From Luteibacter rhizovicinus (GTDB taxonomy: Bacteria > Pseudomonadota > Gammaproteobacteria > Xanthomonadales > Rhodanobacteraceae), in NCBI RefSeq assembly GCF_004342265.1, contig NZ_SMCS01000007.1:145796-209795 (forward strand): a stretch of 64,000 nucleotides of DNA, given 5' to 3'. Each line of letters starts with the position of its first letter. Position 1 is the stretch's first letter. Below, piece by piece: positions 34,948 through 43,975 of the stretch. Both the position numbers and the translations under genes were made by a program. Under the pieces are notes generated by a model. It was not told the DNA's origin and did no database searches. It was given only the letters and a program-made list of their open reading frames with translations.

Positions 34948-37596
34948 ATGAACGATCGCGCCGACGCCGCAACCTCCGTCATCCACCTTGTCGATTACCG
35001 CGCCCCCGCCTGGCACGTCGAACACGTCGAGCTCGATTTCGACCTCGGAATCGACCGGACGGACGTCGTAGCGAAACTCGATCTGCGGCGCATGGCGAAC
35101 GAACCGCTTCGCCTGAACGGCGAAGGCCTGGAACTGCTTTCGGTCAGTGTGGACGGTCGCCAGCTCGGACCAAACGACTACATCCTCGGTAACGGTACGC
35201 TGGAAATTGCGATCGATGTGGACCGGTGCGTCGTCGAAACCCGCGTCGGCCTTCGTCCCGCCGAGAATACGGCGCTGGAAGGGCTGTACCTGTCGGGCAG
35301 CCGCGACACAGGCTTTTTGCTGACCCAGTGCGAAGCCGAAGGCTTCCGGCACATTACGTTCTTCCCCGATCGGCCGGATGTCCTCTCGAAGTACACGGTG
35401 ACGTTGCGCGCCGATCGCGAACGCTTTCCCGTCCTCCTCGCGGGCGGCAACCCCGATGGCGAGGGTGAACTGGAAGGTGGCCGCCACTGGGCGCGCTTCG
35501 TCGATCCACACCCGAAGCCGAGTTACCTGTTCGCCCTGGTGGCGGGCCGGTTGGCACGCATCAGCCAGGACTACACCACTGCGGACGGTCGCCCCGTCGC
35601 CCTGCATATCTGGGCCGAAGCCGACGTCATCGATCGCTGCCACTACGCGATGGATTCGCTCGTGCGCTCGATGCGCTGGGACGAGGAAACCTATGGGCGC
35701 AATTACGACCTCGATGTTTTCCATGTCGTCGCCACGCACGACTTCAACATGGGTGCGATGGAAAACAAGGGCCTGAACATCTTCAACGCGAAGTATCTGC
35801 TGGCCGACGCCGACTCCGGTACCGACGACGAATATCGTCACGTCGAAGCCGTGGTAGCTCACGAGTACTTCCATAACTGGAGCGGCAACCGCGTCACCTG
35901 CCGCGACTGGTTCCAGCTAAGTCTGAAAGAAGGTCTGACCGTTTTCCGCGAGCAGAGCTTTTCGGCCGATATGAATTCCGCGCCGCTGAAACGCATCGAA
36001 GACGTGGCACTGCTTCGCCGTGCGCAGTTCCCCGAAGATGCGGGTCCGCTTTCGCATCCGGTCCGGCCGGCCGAATACAGCGAGATCAATAATTTCTACA
36101 CCGCGACGGTGTACGAGAAAGGCTCCGAACTGGTGCGCATGCTTGCCGGCCGCCTGGGTAAGGATGGCTTCCGCCGCGGCATGGATCTGTATTTCGAACG
36201 CAACGATGGCGACGCCGCGACGATCGAAGACTTCCTCTCCGCATTGGGCGAAGCCAACGACATCGACCTCACACCCTATCTCGCGTGGTACGGACAGGCG
36301 GGCACGCCACGCCTGTCTGCCAGCGGGCAATACGACGCCGATGCGCGGCGCTATACGCTGAAACTTCGCCAGCGCACGCCGGCGGGTCCGGGTCAGGCCG
36401 AAAAGCGGTCGCTGCCGATTCCCGTGAAGCTCGCACTGTTCGCGACCGACGGACGCATGTTGCCGCTCAAGCTTCGCGACGGAACCGGACCGGTCGATAC
36501 CGAACTCACGGTAGTCATCGATCAGGCCGAAGCCACCTACGTATTCGACGACGTCGACGTTGCACCAGTGCCGTCGCTGCTGCGCGGCTTCTCCGCACCG
36601 GTCATTCTGGAGTTCGACTACGCGCCCGACGAACTGGCGGTGCTGTTGCAGCACGATGTCGACGGCTTCAATCGCTGGGAAGCGGGACAGCAACTCGCGG
36701 CACTTGCTTACGACGACCTGCGCGACGGAAAGCAGGACAGCGCAGCCGTTACGGCATGGACCGGCGCGCTCGCCACGCTGTTCGGCAACGAGGCAATCGA
36801 CGATGCGCTGCTGGCGGAGTTGCTGACACCGCCCGGCGAAATCGAACTCGTGGAGCGCCAGGCCGAGCGCGATCCGGACCGTATCCGCGCGACACGGAAA
36901 TCCTTGCTTGCCGCGCTTGCCTCCCGCATCGGCGCGTCGAAACTTCGCCAGCGATACCAAAGTCTGCACGCACGCACCACCGGCGCCCTCGACGCGCAAA
37001 GTCAGGCAGCTCGCCAGCTCAAACGGCGGATGCTGGACCTGATCGCGGCCGTCGACGAATCGGACGCGCGCACCCTTGCACTGGCGCAGTACAACGAAGC
37101 ACCGGGGATGACCGACCGCCTTGCCGCTCTGACCATCCTGGCGACCACCAGCACGGACGGTGCGGCGGCTTCGATCGCGCATTTTCGCGAGCGCTACGCG
37201 GACAACGCCCTGGCACTCGACAAGTGGTTCGCCGTGCAGGCGCAGTTGCCGGGCGATGACGCACTGGCCCGCGTACAGGCGCTGGAACGAGATGCGACCT
37301 TTACGTTGCGCAATCCGAATCGCGTCCAGGCCCTGATCGGCTTGTTCGCCCGCGCCAATCCCACGGGATTTCACCGGGCCGACGGTGCGGCTTATCGCTG
37401 GCTGGCCGAACGGCTGGTGACGCTGGACGGACTCAACCCCCAGGTTGCCGCTCGCGTGGCGACGGCCTTCAACGGCTGGAAGCGGCTCGAACCCGTACGC
37501 AGGGAAGCGGCACACGCAGTGGTGGCGGAACTAGCGGGACGCAGCGATCTGTCGCGGGACCTGACCGACATCCTGGGCCGGGTGGCCCTGGGCTGA
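34948..37596 (+). CDS. pepN: Aminopeptidase N (M1 zinc metallopeptidase)
   Basis: PepN removes N-terminal residues from peptides in the cytoplasm. The 882-aa product has the substrate-binding GAMEN (269-273), the zinc motif HEYFHNW with H305 and H309, and the third ligand E328 in SLKEGLTVFRE. The C-terminal part is the helical domain typical of the gammaproteobacterial PepN. No signal peptide is seen. It ends 10 bp before the convergent small gene. Confidence 0.95.
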   Translation: MNDRADAATSVIHLVDYRAPAWHVEHVELDFDLGIDRTDVVAKLDLRRMANEPLRLNGEGLELLSVSVDGRQLGPNDYILGNGTLEIAIDVDRCVVETRVGLRPAENTALEGLYLSGSRDTGFLLTQCEAEGFRHITFFPDRPDVLSKYTVTLRADRERFPVLLAGGNPDGEGELEGGRHWARFVDPHPKPSYLFALVAGRLARISQDYTTADGRPVALHIWAEADVIDRCHYAMDSLVRSMRWDEETYGRNYDLDVFHVVATHDFNMGAMENKGLNIFNAKYLLADADSGTDDEYRHVEAVVAHEYFHNWSGNRVTCRDWFQLSLKEGLTVFREQSFSADMNSAPLKRIEDVALLRRAQFPEDAGPLSHPVRPAEYSEINNFYTATVYEKGSELVRMLAGRLGKDGFRRGMDLYFERNDGDAATIEDFLSALGEANDIDLTPYLAWYGQAGTPRLSASGQYDADARRYTLKLRQRTPAGPGQAEKRSLPIPVKLALFATDGRMLPLKLRDGTGPVDTELTVVIDQAEATYVFDDVDVAPVPSLLRGFSAPVILEFDYAPDELAVLLQHDVDGFNRWEAGQQLAALAYDDLRDGKQDSAAVTAWTGALATLFGNEAIDDALLAELLTPPGEIELVERQAERDPDRIRATRKSLLAALASRIGASKLRQRYQSLHARTTGALDAQSQAARQLKRRMLDLIAAVDESDARTLALAQYNEAPGMTDRLAALTILATTSTDGAAASIAHFRERYADNALALDKWFAVQAQLPGDDALARVQALERDATFTLRNPNRVQALIGLFARANPTGFHRADGAAYRWLAERLVTLDGLNPQVAARVATAFNGWKRLEPVRREAAHAVVAELAGRSDLSRDLTDILGRVALG

Positions 37597-37605
37597 CCCG
37601 ATCGG

Positions 37606-37791
37606 TCAGTTCGCGTAGTCGAGCAAGACTTCGCGAAGCTGGGCCATGCGCTGCTCGATACGGGGGCGCAACGCGTCGCTCTCGCTGCCGGACTGCACGG
37701 CCAGGTGTTCCATCGCCATTTCCAGCTGGCCCAGTTCGATGAGCAGGTCGTGGTGGCGGAAGTCGGGCTCGATGGCGATAACGGCGTTCAT
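37606..37791 (-). CDS. Small helical protein, 61 aa, unknown
   Basis: The product starts MNAVIAIEPDFRHHDLLIEL and is predicted largely helical with a heptad-like pattern (LGQLEMAMEHLAVQ and RIEQRMAQLREVLLDY), suggesting a coiled coil. No known domain is recognised. A strong GGAGG precedes the ATG at 37791, which decides the start against a longer frame. It is convergent with pepN. The unusual dyad-rich region 37860-37990 lies directly upstream and may control it. Confidence 0.7.
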   Translation of the reverse strand: MNAVIAIEPDFRHHDLLIELGQLEMAMEHLAVQSGSESDALRPRIEQRMAQLREVLLDYAN

Positions 37792-37867
37792 GACGTCCTC
37801 CGGCACTGCCGACCTGGGTAACGTAGCTGTGCAACCGCCGTGCCATGGTCGCCGGAGCAAACAATGA

Positions 37868-37978
37868 GTGTGAACCACGTCACATTCAACCTGGCCAGAA
37901 GTGCACAAAACTGACGCTGTGCGTCACGAATTGCCGATTTCGGGTAGGGACTGAACGGAAAAGTCACACATGGTTCAC
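37868..37978. promoter_or_regulatory. Cluster of dyads upstream of the 61-aa gene
   Basis: GTGAACCA (37870-37877) and its reverse complement TGGTTCAC (37971-37978) are 93 bp apart, each next to a GTCAC word. Between them TGACGC-TGT-GCGTCA (37912-37926) is a perfect dyad. This pattern resembles paired operator half-sites on either side of a promoter. No regulator can be named. Confidence 0.35.
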
Positions 37979-38004
37979 TTAATCGGCGCTAACTTAACCC
38001 CAAC

Positions 38005-38121
38005 GAAAAAAGCCGCGACTTAGCGCCGCGGCTTGTCTTTCGTGCCAGTCATCCGGTTTCTGGCGCCCGGCAACACGGTCATCCTGGATTCCCCCTGTTC
38101 CTGAGACCGCCGGGCGCCAGA
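38005..38121 (-). ncRNA. Candidate structured small RNA ending in a terminator
   Basis: In a 726-bp gap without genes, TCTGGCGCCCGGC (38059-38071) and GCCGGGCGCCAGA (38109-38121) form a perfect 13-bp stem with a 37-nt loop. On the minus strand this is followed by AAGCCGCG/CGCGGCTT (38010-38034) and a run of six Ts, a good intrinsic terminator. The strand is set by the T-run. No ORF of note precedes it and no promoter is clear. I do not recognise a known RNA family. A purely structural repeat is the alternative. Confidence 0.4.
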
Positions 38122-38295
38122 TCTCATTCTCGGATCGAATGGGGCATCCCTGCCCGCATCCCGCTTCCTTCCTCCGGCACGCGACCAAACCCCTGTCGTT
38201 CGGTCTCGGCGCGCGTCTTATCGCGCAGCGTCTGCCCGGGAGAAGTGCGGGATTCTTGAAGCAGGGATCATGCCACCAGCCCCATGCCCGCTCTT

Positions 38296-38431
38296 GCAGG
38301 AGCGCTCTTGCGCGCGATTCCCCGCGGAGCCGGACGCCGACGATCGCAGCAGTCCAGCTAGCAAACCGCTCGCGTCATCGAAGGAACAAGCGTCTCGCTC
38401 CGCAGGGGATCGCGCGCAAGCGCGCTCCAAC
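38296..38431. repeat. REP-like inverted-repeat element, divergent copy C
   Basis: The left end GCAGGAGCGCTCTTGCGCGC and right end GCGCGCAAGCGCGCTCC are inverted and resemble the arms of copy B. The next bases (GATTCCCCGCGGA / TCCGCAGGGGATC) and the ~75-bp interior differ from copies A, B and D. It therefore looks like a second subtype sharing only the REP-like tips. It lies about 85 bp upstream of mnmG. Confidence 0.65.
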
Positions 38432-38479
38432 ACAAGAGGCTCTCCAAGCAGCAGTCATACAGACACCAGCGGAAACGCC

Positions 38480-38485
38480 TAAAAT
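38480..38485 (+). promoter_or_regulatory. Candidate -10 element of mnmG
   Basis: TAAAAT lies 33 bp before the mnmG ATG at a spacing that suits a short leader. No convincing -35 is found 16-18 bp upstream. The rest of 38122-38295 shows nothing beyond weak hairpins. Confidence 0.35.
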
Positions 38486-38517
38486 AGCGTCCCGGCCTTA
38501 AGCCCGAGCCCAATGCC

Positions 38518-40392
38518 ATGCTTCACAACGAAACCTATGACGTGATCGTGGTCGGCGGCGGCCACGCCGGCACCGAAGCCGCGCTTGCGGCTGCTCGCGT
38601 AGGCGCCCGCACACTGCTGCTCAGCCACAACATCGAAACCATCGGTCAGATGAGCTGCAATCCGGCGATCGGCGGCATCGGCAAGGGACATCTGGTCAAG
38701 GAAATCGACGCATTGGGCGGCGCCATGGGCCACGCCGCCGATCGCGCAGGCATCCAGTGGCGCACACTCAACGCGTCCAAGGGACCGGCGGTACGCGCCA
38801 CGCGCTGCCAGGCCGACCGCGCGCTTTACAAGTCGGCGATTCGCCACATCGTCGAAACCCAGCCCAATCTGCAGCTTTTCCAGCAAGCGGTGGACGACCT
38901 GTTACTCGAGAACGGTCGTGTCGTCGGCGTACGCACGCAGATGGGCCTCGATTTTCACGCCGCCACCGTTGTACTGACCGCGGGAACGTTCCTCGCGGGC
39001 AAGATCCATATCGGTCCTGCGCAATATGCCGGTGGACGCGCGGGCGATCCGCCCGCGTCCACGCTGGCCGCTCGCCTGCGCGAATTGCCCGTGGCCGCCG
39101 ACCGCCTGAAAACCGGCACGCCGCCGCGCATCGACAGCCGCAGCATCGATTTTTCGGCGCTGGAAGAACAGCCGGGCGACGATCCCGCACCCCACTTCTC
39201 CTTCATGGGCTCGGCGCGCGAACACCCGCGACAGGTCAGTTGCTGGATCACGCACACCAGCGAGGCGACGCACGACCTCATTCGCGGCTCGCTCGATCGC
39301 TCGCCGCTGTATAGCGGCCAGATCGAAGGCGTGGGTCCGCGATACTGTCCGTCCATCGAAGACAAGGTCGTGCGCTTCGCCGAGAAATCGTCGCACCAGA
39401 TCTTCGTGGAACCGGAAGGTCTCGACACATTCGAGATCTATCCCAACGGCATCTCGACATCGCTGCCGTTCGACGTGCAGTACGCCCTGGTGCGCTCCAT
39501 TCGCGGGTTCGAGAACGCGCACATCACGCGTCCCGGCTACGCCATCGAATACGACTACTTCGATCCGCGCGGACTGCATCCGTGGCTGGAAACGAAGAAC
39601 ATCCCGGGCCTGTATTTCGCGGGCCAGATCAATGGCACGACCGGCTACGAAGAAGCGGGCGCCCAAGGATTGATCGCCGGCATGAACGCCGCGCTGGCCA
39701 CGCGCGGCGAAGCGCCGTGGTACCCGCGTCGCGACGAAGCCTATATCGGCGTGCTGATCGACGACCTCACCACGAACGGCACGATCGAGCCCTACCGCAT
39801 GTTCACGTCGCGCGCCGAGTACCGGCTGCACCTTCGCGAAGACAATGCCGACCTGCGCCTGACCCCCGAAGGCCACGCCCGCGGCGTCGTGCCCGACGAT
39901 CGCTTCCATCGCCTGGAAAACAAGCGGGAAGCCGTCGAACGCGAGACCGCGCGCCTGCGTGGCATCTGGGCAGCCCCCACGAACACTTTAGGCGCGGCGG
40001 TGGAACGCTCGCTGGGCATCGCCGTCAGTCGCGAGACGCATGCACTCGACCTGCTGCGCCGCCCCGAGATGAACTACGTCGCCCTGACCGCGGTCGCCGA
40101 GCTGGGACCGGCGGTCGACGATCCGGAAGTGGCGGGACAAGTCGAGGTACAGGCCAAGTACGCCGGCTATCTCGAGCGCCAGCGCGAAGAGATCGAGCGT
40201 CAACGCCGGCACGAGACCACGGTCATTCCGTCCGGGTTCGACTATGACCGCGTACGCGGACTGTCGACCGAGGTCCTGGGCAAGCTCAAGCGCACCCTGC
40301 CTGAAACCATCGGTCAGGCCGCACGCATCAGCGGCGTGACGCCGGCAGCGATCTCGTTGCTGCTGGTACACCTGAAACGTCGCGCCGCCTGA
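38518..40392 (+). CDS. mnmG: tRNA uridine-5-carboxymethylaminomethyl modification enzyme, FAD subunit
   Basis: MnmG (GidA) acts with MnmE to modify U34 of tRNAs. The 624-aa product begins with the FAD-binding motif [21 protein letters not shown]. It carries family signatures [31 protein letters not shown] and [16 protein letters not shown]. The C-terminal helical domain binds MnmE and tRNA. The ATG at 38518 is used; another at 38513 is out of frame. It is followed by a separate membrane protein gene after 58 bp. Confidence 0.96.
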   Translation: MLHNETYDVIVVGGGHAGTEAALAAARVGARTLLLSHNIETIGQMSCNPAIGGIGKGHLVKEIDALGGAMGHAADRAGIQWRTLNASKGPAVRATRCQADRALYKSAIRHIVETQPNLQLFQQAVDDLLLENGRVVGVRTQMGLDFHAATVVLTAGTFLAGKIHIGPAQYAGGRAGDPPASTLAARLRELPVAADRLKTGTPPRIDSRSIDFSALEEQPGDDPAPHFSFMGSAREHPRQVSCWITHTSEATHDLIRGSLDRSPLYSGQIEGVGPRYCPSIEDKVVRFAEKSSHQIFVEPEGLDTFEIYPNGISTSLPFDVQYALVRSIRGFENAHITRPGYAIEYDYFDPRGLHPWLETKNIPGLYFAGQINGTTGYEEAGAQGLIAGMNAALATRGEAPWYPRRDEAYIGVLIDDLTTNGTIEPYRMFTSRAEYRLHLREDNADLRLTPEGHARGVVPDDRFHRLENKREAVERETARLRGIWAAPTNTLGAAVERSLGIAVSRETHALDLLRRPEMNYVALTAVAELGPAVDDPEVAGQVEVQAKYAGYLERQREEIERQRRHETTVIPSGFDYDRVRGLSTEVLGKLKRTLPETIGQAARISGVTPAAISLLLVHLKRRAA

Positions 40393-40450
40393 TCGGTCGT
40401 CCGCGCCGCCTATGGCATGATGCGCGGAGAATAGCCGCGCGAGCAGAACG

Positions 40451-41209
40451 ATGACCAAGCAGGTCTGGATTGGACGACAGGGCGAACGCCTCGGGCCTTA
40501 TACCGAGGACGAGGTTCGTGCATGGTTGCGCGACAGAACGTATCGCCCGGACGAACTCGGCTGGTACGAGGGCATGACCGAGTGGCGCCCGCTCGGCGAG
40601 CTCTTTCCGGACGCGCGGCCCGAACCCGGTCCGGCGACGGCTCCGCCCTCCCCGCCCCCGTTTCTCGGCATCACCGACGTGGCGGAACCGCTCTACGCCG
40701 GATTCTGGCTGCGCTTCGCGGCCTGGGTGATCGACTACCTCATCCTGCTCGTGCCCTTCACGGTCATCGCACTGTCGATGGGACTGGCCGGCGCGGCCAG
40801 CCACTTCATGGACGTGGTAGGCAGCGACCGTGTGAACGCGATGTCGGGTTATGTCGCCGCGCTGCGGCCGATCAGCCTGGCGACGACGATTGCCGGCTTC
40901 ATCTACTACGCCGCCTTCGAATGCTCGAAGTGGCAGGCGACGCCCGGCAAGCTGGCCGTGGGCCTTCGCGTAACCGACATGCAGGGCGAACGCCTCTCGT
41001 TCGGCCGCAGCATTGGCCGCAACGCCGTTCGCCTGGTGAACGTGGTCATCTGGCTGATTCCCATGATCTGCTACCTCGTCGCCGCATGGACGGAACGCAA
41101 GCAGGGCGTGCACGACATGCTCGCGGGCACGCTGGTCCTGCAAGGGCGCGTGGGCGAAGTCGCTGCCGCGGCGCCGCCCTATAACGGCGGCGGTTCGTTC
41201 AACGCCTGA
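40451..41209 (+). CDS. GYF_2-RDD membrane protein
   Basis: The 252-aa product has an N-terminal GYF_2 domain ([22 protein letters not shown]...[10 protein letters not shown], residues 5-52), a Pro-rich linker, and an RDD membrane domain from ~75. That domain includes [41 protein letters not shown] and [15 protein letters not shown] proteins form small membrane units, sometimes linked to ion transport; the GYF_2 part suggests binding of a partner. The function of this combination is not established. It is monocistronic between mnmG and tex. Confidence 0.85.
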   Translation: MTKQVWIGRQGERLGPYTEDEVRAWLRDRTYRPDELGWYEGMTEWRPLGELFPDARPEPGPATAPPSPPPFLGITDVAEPLYAGFWLRFAAWVIDYLILLVPFTVIALSMGLAGAASHFMDVVGSDRVNAMSGYVAALRPISLATTIAGFIYYAAFECSKWQATPGKLAVGLRVTDMQGERLSFGRSIGRNAVRLVNVVIWLIPMICYLVAAWTERKQGVHDMLAGTLVLQGRVGEVAAAAPPYNGGGSFNA

Positions 41210-41230
41210 CCGGCACGCCGGAGGCGTCTC

Positions 41231-41293
41231 CTGTGCGGCTTGCTATCATCGGCGGCTGGAATCGCAGCAAGCGGCCGTCCGGCCGCCGCACAG
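41231..41293 (+). promoter_or_regulatory. tex upstream region: -10 element and stem overlapping the RBS
   Basis: TATCAT (41244-41249) is a plausible -10. CTGTGCGGC (41231-41239) and GCCGCACAG (41285-41293) are perfect inverted arms; the right arm runs into the AGGAA ribosome-binding sequence of tex. If transcription starts after the -10, the left arm would not be in the RNA, so the dyad may act at DNA level instead. Confidence 0.3.
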
Positions 41294-41300
41294 GAACGAC

Positions 41301-43640
41301 ATGCAGAGCATCGAAGAACGTATTGCCCATGACATCGCCGCAAAAACCGAACAGGTACGCGCGGCGGTAGAACTGCTGGACGGTGGCGCCACGGTCCCCT
41401 TCATCGCCCGCTACCGAAAGGAAGTCACCGGCGGTCTGGACGACATCCAGCTGCGCTTGCTCGAAGAGCGCCTGCGCTACCTGCGCGAACTGGAAGATCG
41501 CCGCGCCGCGATCGTCGACAGCATCGTCGAACAGGGCAAGATGACCGACGCGCTGAAGGCCGACATCATGTCCGCCGACACCAAGGCCCGTCTCGAAGAC
41601 CTTTATCTGCCCTACAAGCCCAAGCGCCGCACGAAGGCGCAGATCGCGCGCGAAGCCGGTCTGGAGCCCCTGGCTACCGGCCTGCGCGAAGACCCCACGC
41701 AGAACCCCGAAGCGCTGGCCGCCGGTTTCGTCGATGCTGAAAAGGGCGTCGCCGACACGAAGGCCGCACTGGATGGCGCCCGCGCGATCCTGATGGAAAC
41801 TATTGCCGAAGACGCCGGCCTGGTCGGCGAACTTCGCGACTGGCTATGGGACAAGGGTCAGATCCGGGCGAAGGTCGTTGCCGGCAAGGAAAACGAGGGC
41901 GCGAAGTTCCGCGACTACTTCGACCACTGCGAACCGGTCGGCAAAATTCCTTCGCACCGCCTGCTGGCGCTGATGCGCGCGCGTAACGAAGGCGTGCTGG
42001 AGATCGACCTCAACCCGGCGCTGGACGCCGATCAGGGCCATGCCGAAGGCGAGGGCCGCGTGGCCGCGCATGCCGGTATCCTCGATCGTGGCCGCGCCGC
42101 GGACACCTGGCTGCGCGAAACCGTTCGCCTGACGTGGCGGGTGAAGCTGCACCTGCATCTGACGCTGGACCTGTTCGGACGCGTCCGCGAGGGTGCGGAA
42201 GACGAAGCGATCCGGGTTTTCGGCGAAAACCTGAAAGACCTGATGCTGGCCGCGCCGGCGGGCAACAAGACCGTGATGGGCCTCGATCCGGGTATCCGCA
42301 CTGGCTGCAAGCTCGCCATCGTCGACGCCACCGGCAAGCTGCTCGCCTACGACACGATCTATCCGCACGAGCCGCGCAACCAGTGGGATCAGTCCATCGC
42401 GCGCATCGCGCAGCTGTGCAAGCAGCATGGCGTGAACCTGATGGCCATCGGCAACGGCACGGCGTCTCGCGAAACCGACAAGCTCGCGGGCGAAGTCATC
42501 AAGAAGTATGCGGACCTGGCGCTGTCGAAAATCGTCGTCAGCGAAGCGGGGGCATCGGTGTACTCCGCGTCCGAACTCGCGTCGCGTGAATTTCCCGATA
42601 TCGATGTCTCCATCCGTGGCGCGGTATCCATCGCCCGTCGCCTGCAGGACCCGCTCGCCGAACTGGTGAAGATCGAGCCCAAGGCGATCGGCGTCGGCCA
42701 GTACCAGCACGACGTGAATCAGGTGAAGCTCGCTCGCGCGCTCGACGCGAAAGTCGAAGACTGCGTCAACGCGGTCGGCGTCGATGTGAACACAGCCTCC
42801 GCACCGCTGCTTTCGCGCGTTGCAGGCCTCTCGACGAGCGTCGCCGAGAATGTAGTCAAGTACCGCGATGCCAACGGCCCGTTCCCCAGCCGCAAGGATC
42901 TGCTGAAGGTGCCGCGTCTTGGCGACAAGGCATTCGAGCAGTGCGCGGGCTTCCTGCGCATCGCCGGTGGCAGCAATCCGCTGGACGCCAGCTCGGTTCA
43001 CCCCGAGGCCTACCCCGTCGTCGAACGCATCCTCAAGCAATGCGGGCGCGAGGTGAAGCAGGTCATCGGCGACACGGCGTTCCTGCGTGGGCTTAAGGCC
43101 GAGGACTTCACCGATACCACCTTCGGCGTACCCACCGTACGCGACATCCTGAAAGAGCTGGAAAAGCCCGGCCGCGATCCGCGCCCGGAGTTCGTCGCCC
43201 CCTCCTTCGCCGAGGGTGTGGAAGATCTCAAGGACCTCCAGGTCGGCATGGTGCTGGAAGGCCGCGTAACGAACGTGGCGGCCTTCGGCGCCTTCGTGGA
43301 CGTCGGTGTGCATCAGGACGGCCTCGTGCACGTCTCAGCGCTCTCGCACACCTTCGTGAAAGACCCACGAGACGCCGTGAAAGCCGGCGACATCGTGAAG
43401 GTCAAGGTCATGGAAGTCGACTTGCCCCGCAAGCGCATCGCACTCAGCATGCGTCTGGACGACGTGCCGGGCGAAGCCCGCACCGGTCGGCCGGGTGGCG
43501 CACGCGACGAGCCCCAGGGCCAGGGCAATCGTCGCCCGGGCGGCGGCGGTGGCCGACCGGCAGCCGCACCGCCGAAGCCGGCGGCCGCGCCCGCAAACAG
43601 CGCCTTCGCCGATGCGTTCTCGAAGGCGCTGAAGCGCTAA
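41301..43640 (+). CDS. tex: Tex-family RNA-binding transcription accessory protein
   Basis: The 779-aa product matches Tex (YhgF): an N-terminal helical domain ([21 protein letters not shown]), a YqgF/RuvX-like domain ([17 protein letters not shown]), helix-hairpin-helix repeats ([34 protein letters not shown]) and an S1 RNA-binding domain near residues 645-715 ([22 protein letters not shown]). The last ~55 residues are Gly/Pro/Arg/Ala-rich and probably disordered. Tex influences transcription termination and stress survival. A GC hairpin GGAGCGCG/CGCGCTCC (43648-43668) follows the stop. Confidence 0.94.
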   Translation: MQSIEERIAHDIAAKTEQVRAAVELLDGGATVPFIARYRKEVTGGLDDIQLRLLEERLRYLRELEDRRAAIVDSIVEQGKMTDALKADIMSADTKARLEDLYLPYKPKRRTKAQIAREAGLEPLATGLREDPTQNPEALAAGFVDAEKGVADTKAALDGARAILMETIAEDAGLVGELRDWLWDKGQIRAKVVAGKENEGAKFRDYFDHCEPVGKIPSHRLLALMRARNEGVLEIDLNPALDADQGHAEGEGRVAAHAGILDRGRAADTWLRETVRLTWRVKLHLHLTLDLFGRVREGAEDEAIRVFGENLKDLMLAAPAGNKTVMGLDPGIRTGCKLAIVDATGKLLAYDTIYPHEPRNQWDQSIARIAQLCKQHGVNLMAIGNGTASRETDKLAGEVIKKYADLALSKIVVSEAGASVYSASELASREFPDIDVSIRGAVSIARRLQDPLAELVKIEPKAIGVGQYQHDVNQVKLARALDAKVEDCVNAVGVDVNTASAPLLSRVAGLSTSVAENVVKYRDANGPFPSRKDLLKVPRLGDKAFEQCAGFLRIAGGSNPLDASSVHPEAYPVVERILKQCGREVKQVIGDTAFLRGLKAEDFTDTTFGVPTVRDILKELEKPGRDPRPEFVAPSFAEGVEDLKDLQVGMVLEGRVTNVAAFGAFVDVGVHQDGLVHVSALSHTFVKDPRDAVKAGDIVKVKVMEVDLPRKRIALSMRLDDVPGEARTGRPGGARDEPQGQGNRRPGGGGGRPAAAPPKPAAAPANSAFADAFSKALKR

Positions 43641-43712
43641 GACCAAAGGAGCGCGGCCAACGCGCTCCTGCGTCGACCTCTTTCCCGGACATCGCGCGGA
43701 TGTCCCGGTCTG

Positions 43713-43852
43713 CAGGAGCCCTCTTGCGGGCGAAGGCCAACGAAGCGGAAATGCTGTGTGGCTGGCATCCGCAGCCAGGAGATCGGGCTTGCGGGGGTGA
43801 GCCTCCGGCTTCCCCGCCCTGTTGGCTTTCGCCCGCAAGCGGGCTCCTACAA
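43713..43852. repeat. REP/MITE-like inverted-repeat element, copy D
   Basis: The right arm, GTTGGCTTTCGCCCGCAAGC onward to CTCCTAC (43823-43852), is identical to copy A. The left arm GCAGGAGCCCTCTTGCGGGC has a few changes. The interior shares CATCCGCAGCCAGGAGATCG and GGTGAGCCTCCGGCTTCCCC with copies A and B. It lies in the 335-bp gap between tex and the esterase gene, of which the remainder (43853-43975) shows no clear promoter. Confidence 0.85.
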
Positions 43853-43975
43853 AAGAACCAGGAGAACCCTGCGCCAATCGACTGCGTACCCTCACGGTGC
43901 AGCGCAGCATGCGCAAGCGTATGGCATGCATTACCGTAACGAATCTCTAACGTCCCATCCACACGGAGTGTAAGC

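Noticed and set aside
37994..38188. A 64-codon minus-strand frame across the candidate small RNA
   Set aside because: It has no ribosome-binding site or family similarity and runs into the terminator stem; the hairpins explain the region better.
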